From Mycolicibacterium insubricum (lineage in GTDB: Bacteria; Actinomycetota; Actinomycetes; Mycobacteriales; Mycobacteriaceae), in assembly GCF_010731615.1 (NCBI RefSeq), contig NZ_AP022618.1, forward strand, positions 4,092,001-4,156,000: 64,000 nt of DNA. The letters run 5' to 3'. Below the pieces are notes generated by a model. The model was not told the origin of the DNA. It was given only the letters and a program-made list of their open reading frames with translations, and did no database searches. A program made the position numbers and the translations under genes. Positions 8,043-16,704 of this stretch are shown piece by piece (position 1 is the stretch's first letter; each line of letters starts with the position of its first letter).

Positions 8043-8921
8043 CTACGGAGTCAACGGAGCAACAGCGCCGTTGGTCAGCCGCCGCCAGACGTATGCCAGG
8101 AACAGCAACGCAACCGGGCCGCCCACGATAATGCCGATACCGCACACCATGGCGCTGACGGACACGATGACGCCTGCCACCAGCCAGGTCAGGATCGAGT
8201 CGCCGAAGCGGTTCTTCACCAGATCGAAGCTGGCCTTGAAACCATCGACCGCCGAGATGTTGCGATCGACCACGGCGACGGCGACGAACAGCGAGAAGAT
8301 CGACACCACCGCGGCACCGATGACCACCAGGGAACCGACCGCCGTGGCGATGCCGACCAGCAGCGCCGCCACGATGACGGCACCGAGGTTGCGCGGCTTG
8401 AAGAACGTCCCGATGGTGACCGGCTTGCCGTCGGTGATGTCCAGCACCCCGCCGATATAGGCCGACATCATCGCCGCGGCTGCCACCAGCAGCACAACAA
8501 CGCCGATCAGGTACACGATGATGGACCAGGGTGCGATCTCGACGGCGCTGCTGTAGGAGTCGTAGTCGTAGCCGGACGAGTACTCGCTGACTGAGGTGAT
8601 CCCCAAGCCCGCGACACCGAAGAACACCGCACCCACGACCGCCAGGATCACCCCGTAGATCAAGGCCGGGACGATCAGTGGGCCCACGTTCTTGGTGAAC
8701 TTGTTCCACGCCCAGCTGAGGCCGTCACCGATGCTCAGCGAGTCGGGTGCGCCGAATCCCGGTGGCGGCGGTGCATATCCGCCGGCGGCCGGCGGGGGCG
8801 GCGGGTAGCCGCCGGGAGGGCCCTGCGGCACTCCAGGCGGAGGTCCTTGTGGCGCTCCGGGAGGAGGCCCCTGCGGCGGCACGTTTCCGGGCGGCGTCTG
8901 TTCGGTCATGGCACCTTCCAC
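8043..8921 (-). CDS. proline-rich multipass membrane protein, copy 1 (Rv2560-like)
   Basis: 292-residue paralogue of the gene at 6630-7682 with a shorter Pro/Gly-rich tail (about residues 1-64). It has LSIGDGLSWAWNKFTKN at the start of the membrane domain, then DITDGKPVTIGTFFKPRNLG and DRNISAVDGFKASFDLV. The membrane domain has about six hydrophobic segments. These phrases match the Rv2560 type more closely than copy 2 does, suggesting copy 1 is the less changed member. The first ~50 bases upstream of the ATG are also shared with copy 2. It lies downstream of cbs with about 100 bases between. Function unknown. Confidence 0.8.
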   Translation of the reverse strand: MEGAMTEQTPPGNVPPQGPPPGAPQGPPPGVPQGPPGGYPPPPPAAGGYAPPPPGFGAPDSLSIGDGLSWAWNKFTKNVGPLIVPALIYGVILAVVGAVFFGVAGLGITSVSEYSSGYDYDSYSSAVEIAPWSIIVYLIGVVVLLVAAAAMMSAYIGGVLDITDGKPVTIGTFFKPRNLGAVIVAALLVGIATAVGSLVVIGAAVVSIFSLFVAVAVVDRNISAVDGFKASFDLVKNRFGDSILTWLVAGVIVSVSAMVCGIGIIVGGPVALLFLAYVWRRLTNGAVAPLTP

Positions 8922-9019
8922 GTCATCGGGGTTGCTGTGATCCAGAAATGTAGTGAAACCCTACCTGTACGTTCGCTCGGAAGCAGGGGTTGTTCTGATC
9001 AGCGGAACAGACCCGCCGG

Positions 9020-10414
9020 CTACCGCCGGGGGCTGCCTTCGGACAGGAACCCGAGCAGGTCGTGGCGGGTGATCACGCCGACCGGTTTGCCGCCGTCGAT
9101 GACCATCAGCGCGTCCTGGTCGGCCAGCGCGGCGGCCACCGCACCCACCGGTTCGCCCGCGCCGATGAGCGGCAGCGGCGGGCTCATGTGTAGTGCGACG
9201 GCGTCGGCCAGGGCGGCGCGGCCCTCGAAGACCGCCGACAGCAGTTCCCGCTCGGAGACACTGCCGGCCACCTCGCCAGCCATCACCGGCGGCTCGGCGC
9301 CGACCACCGGCATCTGCGATACCCCGTACTCCCGCAGAATGGTGATGGCGTCCCGCACGGTTTCCGACGGGTGGGTGTGCACCAGGTCTGGCAGGTCACC
9401 GGACTTGCTGCGCAACATGTCCCCGGCAGTGGATTCGTGCGCCGACCCGTCGAGCCGGCTGCGCAGGAACCCGTAAGAGGACATCCACGCGTCGTTGAAG
9501 ATCTTGGACAGGTAGCCGCGGCCGCCGTCGGGCAGCAGCACCACCACCAGACCGTCGGGCCCGATCTTCTTGGCGACCTCGATGGCGGCGACGACGGCCA
9601 TCCCGCAGGACCCGCCGACCAGCAGGCCCTCCTCCCGGGCCAGCCGCCGGGTCATGTCGAAGGAGTCGGCGTCGGAGACCGCGATGATCTCGTCGGGAAT
9701 GGCGGCGTCGTAGGCGGCCGGCCAGAAGTCCTCGCCGACGCCTTCCACCAGGTAGGGCCGCCCGGTCCCGCCGGAGTACACCGAGCCCTCCGGGTCGGCG
9801 CCGACGATCTGCACCTTCCCGTCGGAAACCTCCTTGAGGTAGCGCCCGGTGCCGGTGATGGTGCCGCCGGTGCCGACGCCGGCGACGAAATGCGTGACGG
9901 TGCCGTCGGTGTCCGACCAGATCTCCGGGCCCGTGGTCTCGTAGTGGCTGGCCGGGCCGTTGGGGTTGGAGTACTGGTCGGGCTTCCAGGCGCCCGGTGT
10001 CTCGGCGACCAGCCGGTCGGAGACGCTGTAGTAGGAGTCCGGGTGCTCGGGCGGCACGGCCGTCGGGCACACCACCACCTCGGCCCCGTAGGCTCGCAGC
10101 ACGTTCCGCTTGTCCTCGCTGACCTTGTCGGGGCAGACGAAGATGCACTTGTAGCCGCGGCGCTGGGCCACCAGCGCCAGCCCGACCCCGGTGTTCCCCG
10201 AGGTCGGTTCGACGATGGTGCCGCCGGGCCGCAGGTCGCCGGAGGCCTCCGCGGCGTCGATCATCTTGACCGCGATGCGGTCCTTGGAGCTGCCACCGGG
10301 GTTGAGGTATTCGATCTTGGCGACCACGGTCGCCCCCCCCGGCGGGACCACGGAGTTCAGCGTGACCAGCGGGGTGTTGCCGATGAGATCGGTGATGTGC
10401 TCGGCGATGCGCAT
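9020..10414 (-). CDS. cbs: cystathionine beta-synthase
   Basis: 464-residue PLP enzyme joining homocysteine and serine to cystathionine in reverse transsulfuration. The fold-type II catalytic domain starts with IGNTPLV (residues 11-17). The PLP lysine is K44 in GSSKDR, with SGNTG near 88 and GTGGT at about 190 as phosphate and substrate loops. Two CBS domains occupy about residues 335-460. Length and order match Rv1077. It shares its orientation with metB, from which it is separated by the duplicated proline-rich genes. O-acetylserine-dependent cysteine synthase activity is the alternative, but the C-terminal CBS pair favours this call. Confidence 0.93.
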   Translation of the reverse strand: MRIAEHITDLIGNTPLVTLNSVVPPGGATVVAKIEYLNPGGSSKDRIAVKMIDAAEASGDLRPGGTIVEPTSGNTGVGLALVAQRRGYKCIFVCPDKVSEDKRNVLRAYGAEVVVCPTAVPPEHPDSYYSVSDRLVAETPGAWKPDQYSNPNGPASHYETTGPEIWSDTDGTVTHFVAGVGTGGTITGTGRYLKEVSDGKVQIVGADPEGSVYSGGTGRPYLVEGVGEDFWPAAYDAAIPDEIIAVSDADSFDMTRRLAREEGLLVGGSCGMAVVAAIEVAKKIGPDGLVVVLLPDGGRGYLSKIFNDAWMSSYGFLRSRLDGSAHESTAGDMLRSKSGDLPDLVHTHPSETVRDAITILREYGVSQMPVVGAEPPVMAGEVAGSVSERELLSAVFEGRAALADAVALHMSPPLPLIGAGEPVGAVAAALADQDALMVIDGGKPVGVITRHDLLGFLSEGSPRR

Positions 10415-10469
10415 GCCTACATCGTCTCAGGCGGCTGCGACGGCCCCGCGGGGCACCGCGAGACCGGGA

Positions 10470-11519
10470 CTATCCGGTCGCCTCCCGGATGTACTCGCCG
10501 ATCTGGCGCAGTGAGCGGTCGGACTCCGGGATGATCGGCGCCGCCAGCTGGAAGTCGTGGATCTGGCCGCGCCACACGCGCACCTCGGTTGGCACGCCCG
10601 CGGCCGCCAACCGCCGGGCCGCCAGGCGCGCGTCGTGCAGCAGCACCTCCGAACCGGAGACGTGGATCAGGGTGCGCGGCAGGCCCGGCTCGATGTGGTC
10701 GAGCGGTTCGTAGATGCCCTCCGGTTCGCCGTCGACGATGCGTTTCGCGGCGGCCCGGGCGATTAGGTCCAGCAGTGCGTCGAAGGCGCGCGGCGGGAAC
10801 ATCGCGTCGGTGCGGGCATTCGGGTGCGCCTGCTTGCCCTCCTTGGCCAGCTGCATCAGCGGTGAGATGCCCACCAGCGCGGCAGGCTGATCGCCCTCGG
10901 CATGCAGCCGCTGGGCCAGGGTCAGCGCCAGGTAGCCGCCCGCCGAGTCTCCCGCGATGACGATCTGCCCGGGGTCGTAGCCGCGCAGCCGCAGCCAACG
11001 GTAGGCGTCGTAGCAGTCGTCGACGGCTTCACCGACCGAGTGCTTGGGGATGAGCCGGTAGTCGACGACGAGCACCGGGGTGTCGGCGTATTTGGACACC
11101 GCCGCCACGATCCGGCTGTGCGAGTTGACCCCGCAGGTCAAAAACGCGCCGCCGTGGATGTAGAGGACGATGCGCCGACGGCCGTCGGCGGGCAGCACCC
11201 CGGGCGCCCGGACCAGCTGGGCGGTGGCATTGGGCAGCCCGATGGTGGCCCGCACCGTGCCGGCCTCGGGAACCAGTGCGCGGCCCAGGTAGTCCACGAC
11301 GCCGAACGGCCACGGCAGGTGCGGTACGTGGCTGCCGACCGACAGTGCGGGGCGGATGGTCAGTCGACAGGCCAGCGAGGCGAGCCGGCCGGCCAGACTG
11401 GTCCCGGTTTCCACCACCTCGACCGGCGCACCGTCACTGACCGGATACTTGCGCGTGCTGCGCAGCGGGCCGCTGCGGTATCGCACCGACGGGCGGGCCG
11501 CATTGCTCAGTGCAGTCAT
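10470..11519 (-). CDS. lipU: alpha/beta-hydrolase esterase LipU
   Basis: 349-residue esterase of the hormone-sensitive-lipase (group IV) family. The oxyanion motif HGG is at residues 122-124 (YIHGGAF), the nucleophile S192 is in GDSAG, and the C-terminal histidine is in QIHDFQ. The chosen ATG at 11519 has AGGGGAG about 9 bases upstream; a GTG at 11528 is in frame but overlaps that site. It is downstream of, and divergent from, the SGNH hydrolase gene, the same arrangement as Rv1076/Rv1075c. Likely acts on short or medium acyl esters. Confidence 0.88.
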   Translation of the reverse strand: MTALSNAARPSVRYRSGPLRSTRKYPVSDGAPVEVVETGTSLAGRLASLACRLTIRPALSVGSHVPHLPWPFGVVDYLGRALVPEAGTVRATIGLPNATAQLVRAPGVLPADGRRRIVLYIHGGAFLTCGVNSHSRIVAAVSKYADTPVLVVDYRLIPKHSVGEAVDDCYDAYRWLRLRGYDPGQIVIAGDSAGGYLALTLAQRLHAEGDQPAALVGISPLMQLAKEGKQAHPNARTDAMFPPRAFDALLDLIARAAAKRIVDGEPEGIYEPLDHIEPGLPRTLIHVSGSEVLLHDARLAARRLAAAGVPTEVRVWRGQIHDFQLAAPIIPESDRSLRQIGEYIREATG

Positions 11520-11710
11520 CTCGAACACTCCCCTACGCCGTTGTAGTACTGGAGCCCGGGCCAGACCTCCCCGGTGAATTCAGCGTGTACAGCTCTATGA
11601 CGTTTAACAATCGGTGTAGTGAAAGTGTTACCCGATCCGGTACGGGACCGTGATCGCAGCGGTGGAGTTATGCACAGAGGGATTCACCGATCGCGGATAA
11701 ACTCCCCGAC

Positions 11711-12664
11711 GTGGGTATGCGCTCTCCGAGCCGGTCCACCGTCGCTGCGACGGCGGTGGGCATCGCCGCGTCCACCGGGGTGGGACTGCTGGGCGCCCGA
11801 AATCTGTTGACCGGACAGGCCGATCAGGTCCGCAGGGTGATCCCCAAGTCCTGGGATGTGCCACCGCGCGCCGACGGCATCTATCTCGACGACGGGCCCG
11901 CCCGACGCTGGCAACGGGGAACCCCCGTCGATTTACACCTGATGGTGTTCGGCGATTCCACCGCCACCGGCTACGGCTGCTTGGATGCCGAAGAGGTGCC
12001 CGGAGTGCTGCTTTCCCGCGGCCTGGCGCAGCGCACCGGAAAGCGAATCCGGTTGAGCACCAAGGCGATTGTCGGGGCGACATCCAAGGGACTGTCCGGC
12101 CAGGTGGACGCGATGTTCGTCGCCGGACCCCCGCCGGACGCCGCGGTGATCATGATCGGCGCCAACGACGTGACGGCACTGAACGGCATCAGCCAGTCGG
12201 CGCGGCGCCTCGGCGACGCGGTGCGGCGGCTGCAGGCCGCCGGGGCGGTCGTCGTAGTCGGCACCTGCCCGGATTTCGGGGTCATCACCGCGATTCCGCA
12301 GCCGCTGCGGTGGGTGACCCGCGACCGCGGCCTGAGGCTGGCCCGCACCCAGGCCCGCGCGGTGGCCGCCGCCGGCGGAATCCCGGTCCCGCTGGCCGAC
12401 CTGCTGGCCTCGGACTTCCGTCAGTCTCCGGAGCTGATGTTCTCCGCCGACCGCTATCACCCGTCGGCGGCCGGCTATCGGCTCGCGGCGCAGCAACTGC
12501 TGCCGGCGTTGTGCTTCGCGCTCGGGGAGCCGGACGACGAACTGCCCTGGCAGATGCCCGCGGCGGCGTCCCGGTCGCTGGGTTCCCGGCTCGGGTTTCT
12601 GCCCGAGACGTGGCGCCGGCCGACCACCGGCGTGCCCGCTCCGGTGGTCCTGACCGCCGAGTAG
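11711..12664 (+). CDS. SGNH/GDSL hydrolase (Rv1075c-like)
   Basis: 317-residue hydrolase. A hydrophobic N-terminus (about residues 9-28) looks like an uncleaved signal or anchor. Block I is GDSTATGYG at 81-89 with nucleophile S83; block III is GAND at 150-153; the Asp/His pair is in DRYHP (D247, H250). This is the full GDSL catalytic set. Rv1075c of M. tuberculosis, at the same position, is a cell-envelope esterase with this architecture. The start is the GTG at 11711; an in-frame ATG follows two codons later. The 180-base gap upstream is shared with divergent lipU. Confidence 0.88.
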   Translation: MGMRSPSRSTVAATAVGIAASTGVGLLGARNLLTGQADQVRRVIPKSWDVPPRADGIYLDDGPARRWQRGTPVDLHLMVFGDSTATGYGCLDAEEVPGVLLSRGLAQRTGKRIRLSTKAIVGATSKGLSGQVDAMFVAGPPPDAAVIMIGANDVTALNGISQSARRLGDAVRRLQAAGAVVVVGTCPDFGVITAIPQPLRWVTRDRGLRLARTQARAVAAAGGIPVPLADLLASDFRQSPELMFSADRYHPSAAGYRLAAQQLLPALCFALGEPDDELPWQMPAAASRSLGSRLGFLPETWRRPTTGVPAPVVLTAE

Positions 12665-12751
12665 CACCGAATCGGCCGTTTGCTGCTCCGCCCGCGGAGC
12701 GGTCCGGCGAATCGACTAACGTCACCGGAAAGCACGCACAAAGGAGTCGTC

Positions 12752-13969
12752 ATGCCCGAAGCCGTCATCGTTGCCACCGCCCGCTCCCCGATCGGCCGCG
12801 CCGTCAAGGGATCCCTGGCCACCATGCGTCCCGACGACCTCGCCGCCCAGATGGTCCGCGCCGCGCTGGCCAAGGTGCCCGCGCTGGACCCGCGCGAGGT
12901 CGACGACCTGATGATGGGCTGCGCGCAGCCCGCCGGTGAGGCCGGCTACAACGTCGCCCGCGCCGTCGCCATCGAACTCGGCTACGACTTCATGCCCGGC
13001 ACCACGGTGAACCGGTACTGCTCATCGTCACTGCAGACCACCCGGATGGCCTTCCACGCCATCAAGGCCGGTGAGGGCGACGTGTTCATCTCCGCCGGTG
13101 TGGAGACCGTGTCGCGCTTCGGCGTCGGTGCCGCCGACGGCGCCCCGAACAGCAAGAACTCGCTGTTCGACGAGGCCCAGGCCCGCACCGCCAAGCAGGC
13201 CGAAGGATCGAGCGAATGGCACGACCCGCGCGAGGACGGCAACATCCCCGACGTCTACATCGCGATGGGCCAGACCGCCGAGAACGTCGCGCTGTACACC
13301 GGCATCAGCCGTGAGGACCAGGACCGCTGGGGCGTGCGCTCGCAGAACCGCGCCGAGGAGGCCATCAAGAGCGGCTTCTTCGCCCGGGAGATCGTCCCGG
13401 TGACCCTGCCCGACGGCACCGTGGTCTCCACCGACGACGGCCCGCGCGCCGGCACCACCTACGAGAAGATCAGCCAGTTGCAGCCGGTGTTCCGCCCGGG
13501 CGGCACCATCACCGCCGGTAACGCCTGCCCGCTCAACGACGGCGCGGCCGCCGTGGTGATCATGAGCGACACCAAGGCCAAGGCGCTGGGGCTGACCCCG
13601 CTGGCCCGCGTGGTGTCCACCGGCGTGTCCGGCCTGTCGCCGGAGATCATGGGCCTGGGCCCGATCGAGGCCGTCAAGAAGGCGCTGGCGAACGCCAAGA
13701 TGGCGATCGGCGACATCGATCTCTACGAGATCAACGAGGCCTTCGCCGTGCAGGTGCTGGGCTCGGCGCGCGAGCTGGGCATGGACGAGGACAAGCTGAA
13801 CGTCTCCGGTGGCGCGATCGCGCTGGGGCACCCGTTCGGCATGACCGGTGCCCGAATCACCGCCACCCTGCTGAACAACCTGACCACCTACGACAAGACC
13901 TTCGGCATCGAGACGATGTGCGTCGGTGGCGGCCAGGGCATGGCCATGGTGCTGGAGCGGCTCAACTAA
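12752..13969 (+). CDS. fadA3: acetyl-CoA acetyltransferase (thiolase) FadA3
   Basis: 405-residue thiolase catalysing the last, thiolytic step of beta-oxidation, or the reverse condensation. Catalytic C90 is in VNRYCSSSLQ, the histidine is in GHPFGMTGAR and the second cysteine is in CVGGGQG near the C-terminus. The length equals the M. tuberculosis protein. The ATG at 12752 follows AAGGAG at 12741-12746. It is convergent with the flavoprotein gene at 14033 across a strong dyad. Confidence 0.9.
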   Translation: MPEAVIVATARSPIGRAVKGSLATMRPDDLAAQMVRAALAKVPALDPREVDDLMMGCAQPAGEAGYNVARAVAIELGYDFMPGTTVNRYCSSSLQTTRMAFHAIKAGEGDVFISAGVETVSRFGVGAADGAPNSKNSLFDEAQARTAKQAEGSSEWHDPREDGNIPDVYIAMGQTAENVALYTGISREDQDRWGVRSQNRAEEAIKSGFFAREIVPVTLPDGTVVSTDDGPRAGTTYEKISQLQPVFRPGGTITAGNACPLNDGAAAVVIMSDTKAKALGLTPLARVVSTGVSGLSPEIMGLGPIEAVKKALANAKMAIGDIDLYEINEAFAVQVLGSARELGMDEDKLNVSGGAIALGHPFGMTGARITATLLNNLTTYDKTFGIETMCVGGGQGMAMVLERLN

Positions 13970-13983
13970 AGACTCCGTCTCCG

Positions 13984-14022
13984 ATTCGCCCACCCGGTGC
14001 CAGGTGTACCGGGTGGGCGAAT
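13984..14022. terminator. bidirectional hairpin between fadA3 and the flavoprotein gene
   Basis: Perfect 15-base arms ATTCGCCCACCCGGT (13984-13998) and ACCGGGTGGGCGAAT (14008-14022) with a 9-base loop lie between two convergent genes. No clear T-run follows on either strand. Confidence 0.75.
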
Positions 14023-14032
14023 TGCTGTTGGG

Positions 14033-15247
14033 CTATCGGTACAGCGAGAACTCGGGCGCCCGCCGGTTCAGGATCCAGTCGCCCACCTCGCGGGCCTTGT
14101 AGACCACCGGGTCGTGCAGAGTGTGTGTGCGCAGGTTGCGCCAGTGCCGGTCGAATCCGTAGGCACTGGTGGTGGCTCGCGCACCCTGGATTTCGAACAG
14201 GCGCCCGGCCACGTCCAAGCCGACCTTGGTGGTCAGGTACTTGGCTTCGTACACCGCGACCGCGGCTTCGGCGCGCTCCTCCTCGGTCAGTGACGCTCCG
14301 ATCCGGATGGCCTTTTGCAGCGCCTCGCCGGCCCGGTCGGACAGCAGCGCCGCGGCGCGCACCTGGCTGGCCAGCTCCCCGACGGTCGCCAGGATGTACG
14401 GGTCGTCGGACGCCCGTGCCACCTCGGAGCTCTCCCACGGTGAGGCGTAGCTGCGGGTCCAGTCCAGCGCCTCGGCCAGCGCCCCCTGGGCCGTGCCGAT
14501 GTAGAAGTTGACGAACGCCAGCTGCCAGTGCGGGGTCACCAGGGTCTGATACGGGGTGGGCGCGCCGATCACATAGGGCTCCCGGCCCAGGATCTCGTCG
14601 CGCTCGATGCGGGCGTCCTGCACGTGCACGCCACCGGAGTCGGTGAGCCGCTGGCCGATGTTGTCCCAGTCGTTCAGGAACGTGAAGCCCTGCCGTCCGC
14701 CGCGCACGTCGAGCGACAGGAACACCAGCCCGCCGTCCAGCGACGCGGTGACCGAGAGTTGGTCACCGGTGCTGGCCCCACTGGCGAAGGTGCGGCGCCC
14801 GTTGAGCCGGAACCCGTCGCCGTCGGGCGTCAGCACCAGATCGGTGCCGCCGCGCGGGTTCTGGATGCCGCCCCAGAACAGTTTCTCCGCGGCGTTGCGC
14901 CGGGACAGCGCCGCGGCCTGCTCGGGCGTCCCGAACAGTGAGGCGATCCGGGTCTGGGCGTAGTGATAGCCGATCAGGTGGGCGATCGAGGTGTCGCCGC
15001 GGGCGATGCGGCGGGTGACCTGTGACGCCTGTGCGTAGTCGAGTCCGGAACCGCCGTATTCCGCCGGTTCCTGCACCTGCAGCAGATCGTTCTCGCGCAA
15101 CAGCTCGATCTCGTCCCGGGGGCTGCCGTTGGCCCGGTCCCGACGGGCGGCGGTGCTGCGCAGTTCGTCGGCCACCCGGTCTGCGGTGGCCAGCACCCCG
15201 GCCAGGGTCGCGTCGGCGGCTGGGCGGGTATCGGATACGGCGGTCAT
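14033..15247 (-). CDS. SfnB/DszC-like acyl-CoA dehydrogenase-fold flavoprotein
   Basis: 404-residue protein of the acyl-CoA dehydrogenase superfamily, in the branch that includes SfnB and the DszC-type flavin-dependent monooxygenases of sulfur scavenging. N-terminal helical domain, beta domain (about 125-230) and C-terminal helical bundle are all present; the C-terminal HWRNLRTHTLHDPV is typical of this branch. The ATG at 15247 has GAGGAGCG upstream. It is divergent from the sfnG operon and faces fadA3. Its place beside sfnG, an SsuD-like enzyme and a second SfnB-like gene argues for oxygenation of a sulfur compound rather than fatty-acid oxidation. Confidence 0.75.
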   Translation of the reverse strand: MTAVSDTRPAADATLAGVLATADRVADELRSTAARRDRANGSPRDEIELLRENDLLQVQEPAEYGGSGLDYAQASQVTRRIARGDTSIAHLIGYHYAQTRIASLFGTPEQAAALSRRNAAEKLFWGGIQNPRGGTDLVLTPDGDGFRLNGRRTFASGASTGDQLSVTASLDGGLVFLSLDVRGGRQGFTFLNDWDNIGQRLTDSGGVHVQDARIERDEILGREPYVIGAPTPYQTLVTPHWQLAFVNFYIGTAQGALAEALDWTRSYASPWESSEVARASDDPYILATVGELASQVRAAALLSDRAGEALQKAIRIGASLTEEERAEAAVAVYEAKYLTTKVGLDVAGRLFEIQGARATTSAYGFDRHWRNLRTHTLHDPVVYKAREVGDWILNRRAPEFSLYR

Positions 15248-15579
15248 GGAAACGCTCCTCGGCTGATGGTCGGTCGGACTGCCGGCGCGACCGGTGGACG
15301 CTGCACAGATGAAAACCCGGTGGCGATATCGGCACAATCCCCCCGGTTATCCGCACCGACACGGGGCCACCGCCATGACCAGCAATTTCCCTGCCACAGC
15401 GCAATACGTGCGGGGTGATCCGAACTGCGGCGGACGCGGCCATGCGTCTTCGGATCGCGGCGAGTCCAACCGTTGCCACCCGCGCAGCGGTACCCACATC
15501 CTGGAACCCAGTGCCCTACAGCCATTTCCACGCCGACGGGCGACCCGCGCCCGCCACCCGGACCCGACGAAGGAACCGA
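15248..15579. promoter_or_regulatory. divergent control region of the sulfur cluster
   Basis: This 332-base gap between the divergent SfnB/DszC-like gene and sfnG has no credible gene. In-frame upstream starts exist for both flanking genes, but the internal ATGs have better ribosome binding sites. It must hold promoters for both directions; no operator could be recognised. Confidence 0.5.
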
Positions 15580-16704
15580 ATGTCCACCGAACGCATTGCC
15601 GACCATGTGAAGTTCGCCTACTGGGTGCCCAATGTGAGCGGTGGTCTGGTCACCAGCGATATCGAGCAGCGCACCGACTGGAACTACGACTACAACCGGA
15701 AGCTTGCCCAGACGGCAGAGAACAACGGATTCGAGTACGCACTCACCCAGGTGCGCTACGAAGCCAGCTACGGCGCCGAATTCCAGCACGAATCAACCAG
15801 TTTCAGTCTGGCGCTGCTCTTGGCCACCGAGCGGCTGAAGGTGATCGCCGCCGTTCATCCCGGACTGTGGCAGCCGGCGGTTCTGGCCAAGCTGGGCGCC
15901 ACCGCCGACCACTTGTCCGGCGGCCGGTTCGCAGTCAACGTGGTGTCGGGCTGGTTCAAGGACGAGTTCACCCACCTCGGCGAACCCTGGCTGGAGCACG
16001 ACGAGCGCTACCGGCGCAGCGCGGAATTCCTCCAGGTGCTGCGCAAGATCTGGACCGAGGACGACGTCGATTTCCGCGGCGACTTCTACCGGATCCACGA
16101 CTTCACCCTCAAACCCAAACCGCTGAACACCGTCGACCGTCCGAATCCCGAACTCTTCCAAGGAGGTAACTCCACCGCCGCACGACGCAACGGCGGCCAC
16201 CACGCGGACTGGTACTTCTCCAACGGCAAGGATTTCGACGGTGTCACCGAGCAGTTGCTGGACGTCCGTGGCCACGCGCGTGATGCCGCCCGGGAGGTCA
16301 GGTTCGGGCTGAACGGGTTCATCATCGCCCGGGATACGGAGAAGGAGGCGAAGGAAGTGCTCCGCGAGATCATCGCCAAGGCCAACCGGCCCGCCGTCGA
16401 CGGATTCCGCGATGCGGTCCAGCAGGCGGGCAGTTCCACCGGCGACGGGAAGGGCATGTGGGCCGACTCGTCGTTCGAGGATCTCGTTCAGTACAACGAC
16501 GGGTTCCGCACCCGGCTGATCGGCACCCCCGAGCAGATCGCCGAGCGCATCGCCGCCTACCGCCGGCGCGGGGTGGACCTCATTCTCGGTGGCTTCCTGC
16601 ACTTTCAGGAGGAGATCGAGTACTTCGGGCGCCGCGTGCTGCCCCTGGTCCGCGAGATCGAGGCCACCGAATCGGCCGACGGGGAACTGGAGATCGCCTC
16701 GTGA
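15580..16704 (+). CDS. sfnG: dimethylsulfone monooxygenase SfnG
   Basis: 374-residue FMNH2-dependent monooxygenase of the bacterial luciferase-like family, converting dimethylsulfone to methanesulfinate and formaldehyde. Signature stretches include KFAYWVPNVSGGLVTSDIEQ at the N-terminus, NGFEYALTQVRY (about 50-61), SGGRFAVNVVSGWFKDEF (about 112-129) and GGNSTAARRNGGHHADWY (about 196-213). Length is as expected for SfnG. The ATG at 15580 follows AAGGAA. Its stop overlaps the next start as GTGA. No flavin reductase is encoded nearby, so FMNH2 must come from elsewhere in the genome. Confidence 0.88.
   Translation: MSTERIADHVKFAYWVPNVSGGLVTSDIEQRTDWNYDYNRKLAQTAENNGFEYALTQVRYEASYGAEFQHESTSFSLALLLATERLKVIAAVHPGLWQPAVLAKLGATADHLSGGRFAVNVVSGWFKDEFTHLGEPWLEHDERYRRSAEFLQVLRKIWTEDDVDFRGDFYRIHDFTLKPKPLNTVDRPNPELFQGGNSTAARRNGGHHADWYFSNGKDFDGVTEQLLDVRGHARDAAREVRFGLNGFIIARDTEKEAKEVLREIIAKANRPAVDGFRDAVQQAGSSTGDGKGMWADSSFEDLVQYNDGFRTRLIGTPEQIAERIAAYRRRGVDLILGGFLHFQEEIEYFGRRVLPLVREIEATESADGELEIAS

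Noticed and set aside
8922..9019. Riboswitch (SAM or cobalamin type) in the metB-cbs region
   Set aside because: No conserved core or pseudoknot-like layout could be recognised; the only strong structures are simple hairpins.
15248..15579. Possible cysteine attenuator ORF upstream of the sulfur cluster
   Set aside because: Short frames exist on both strands, but none has a run of cysteine codons or a convincing start signal.
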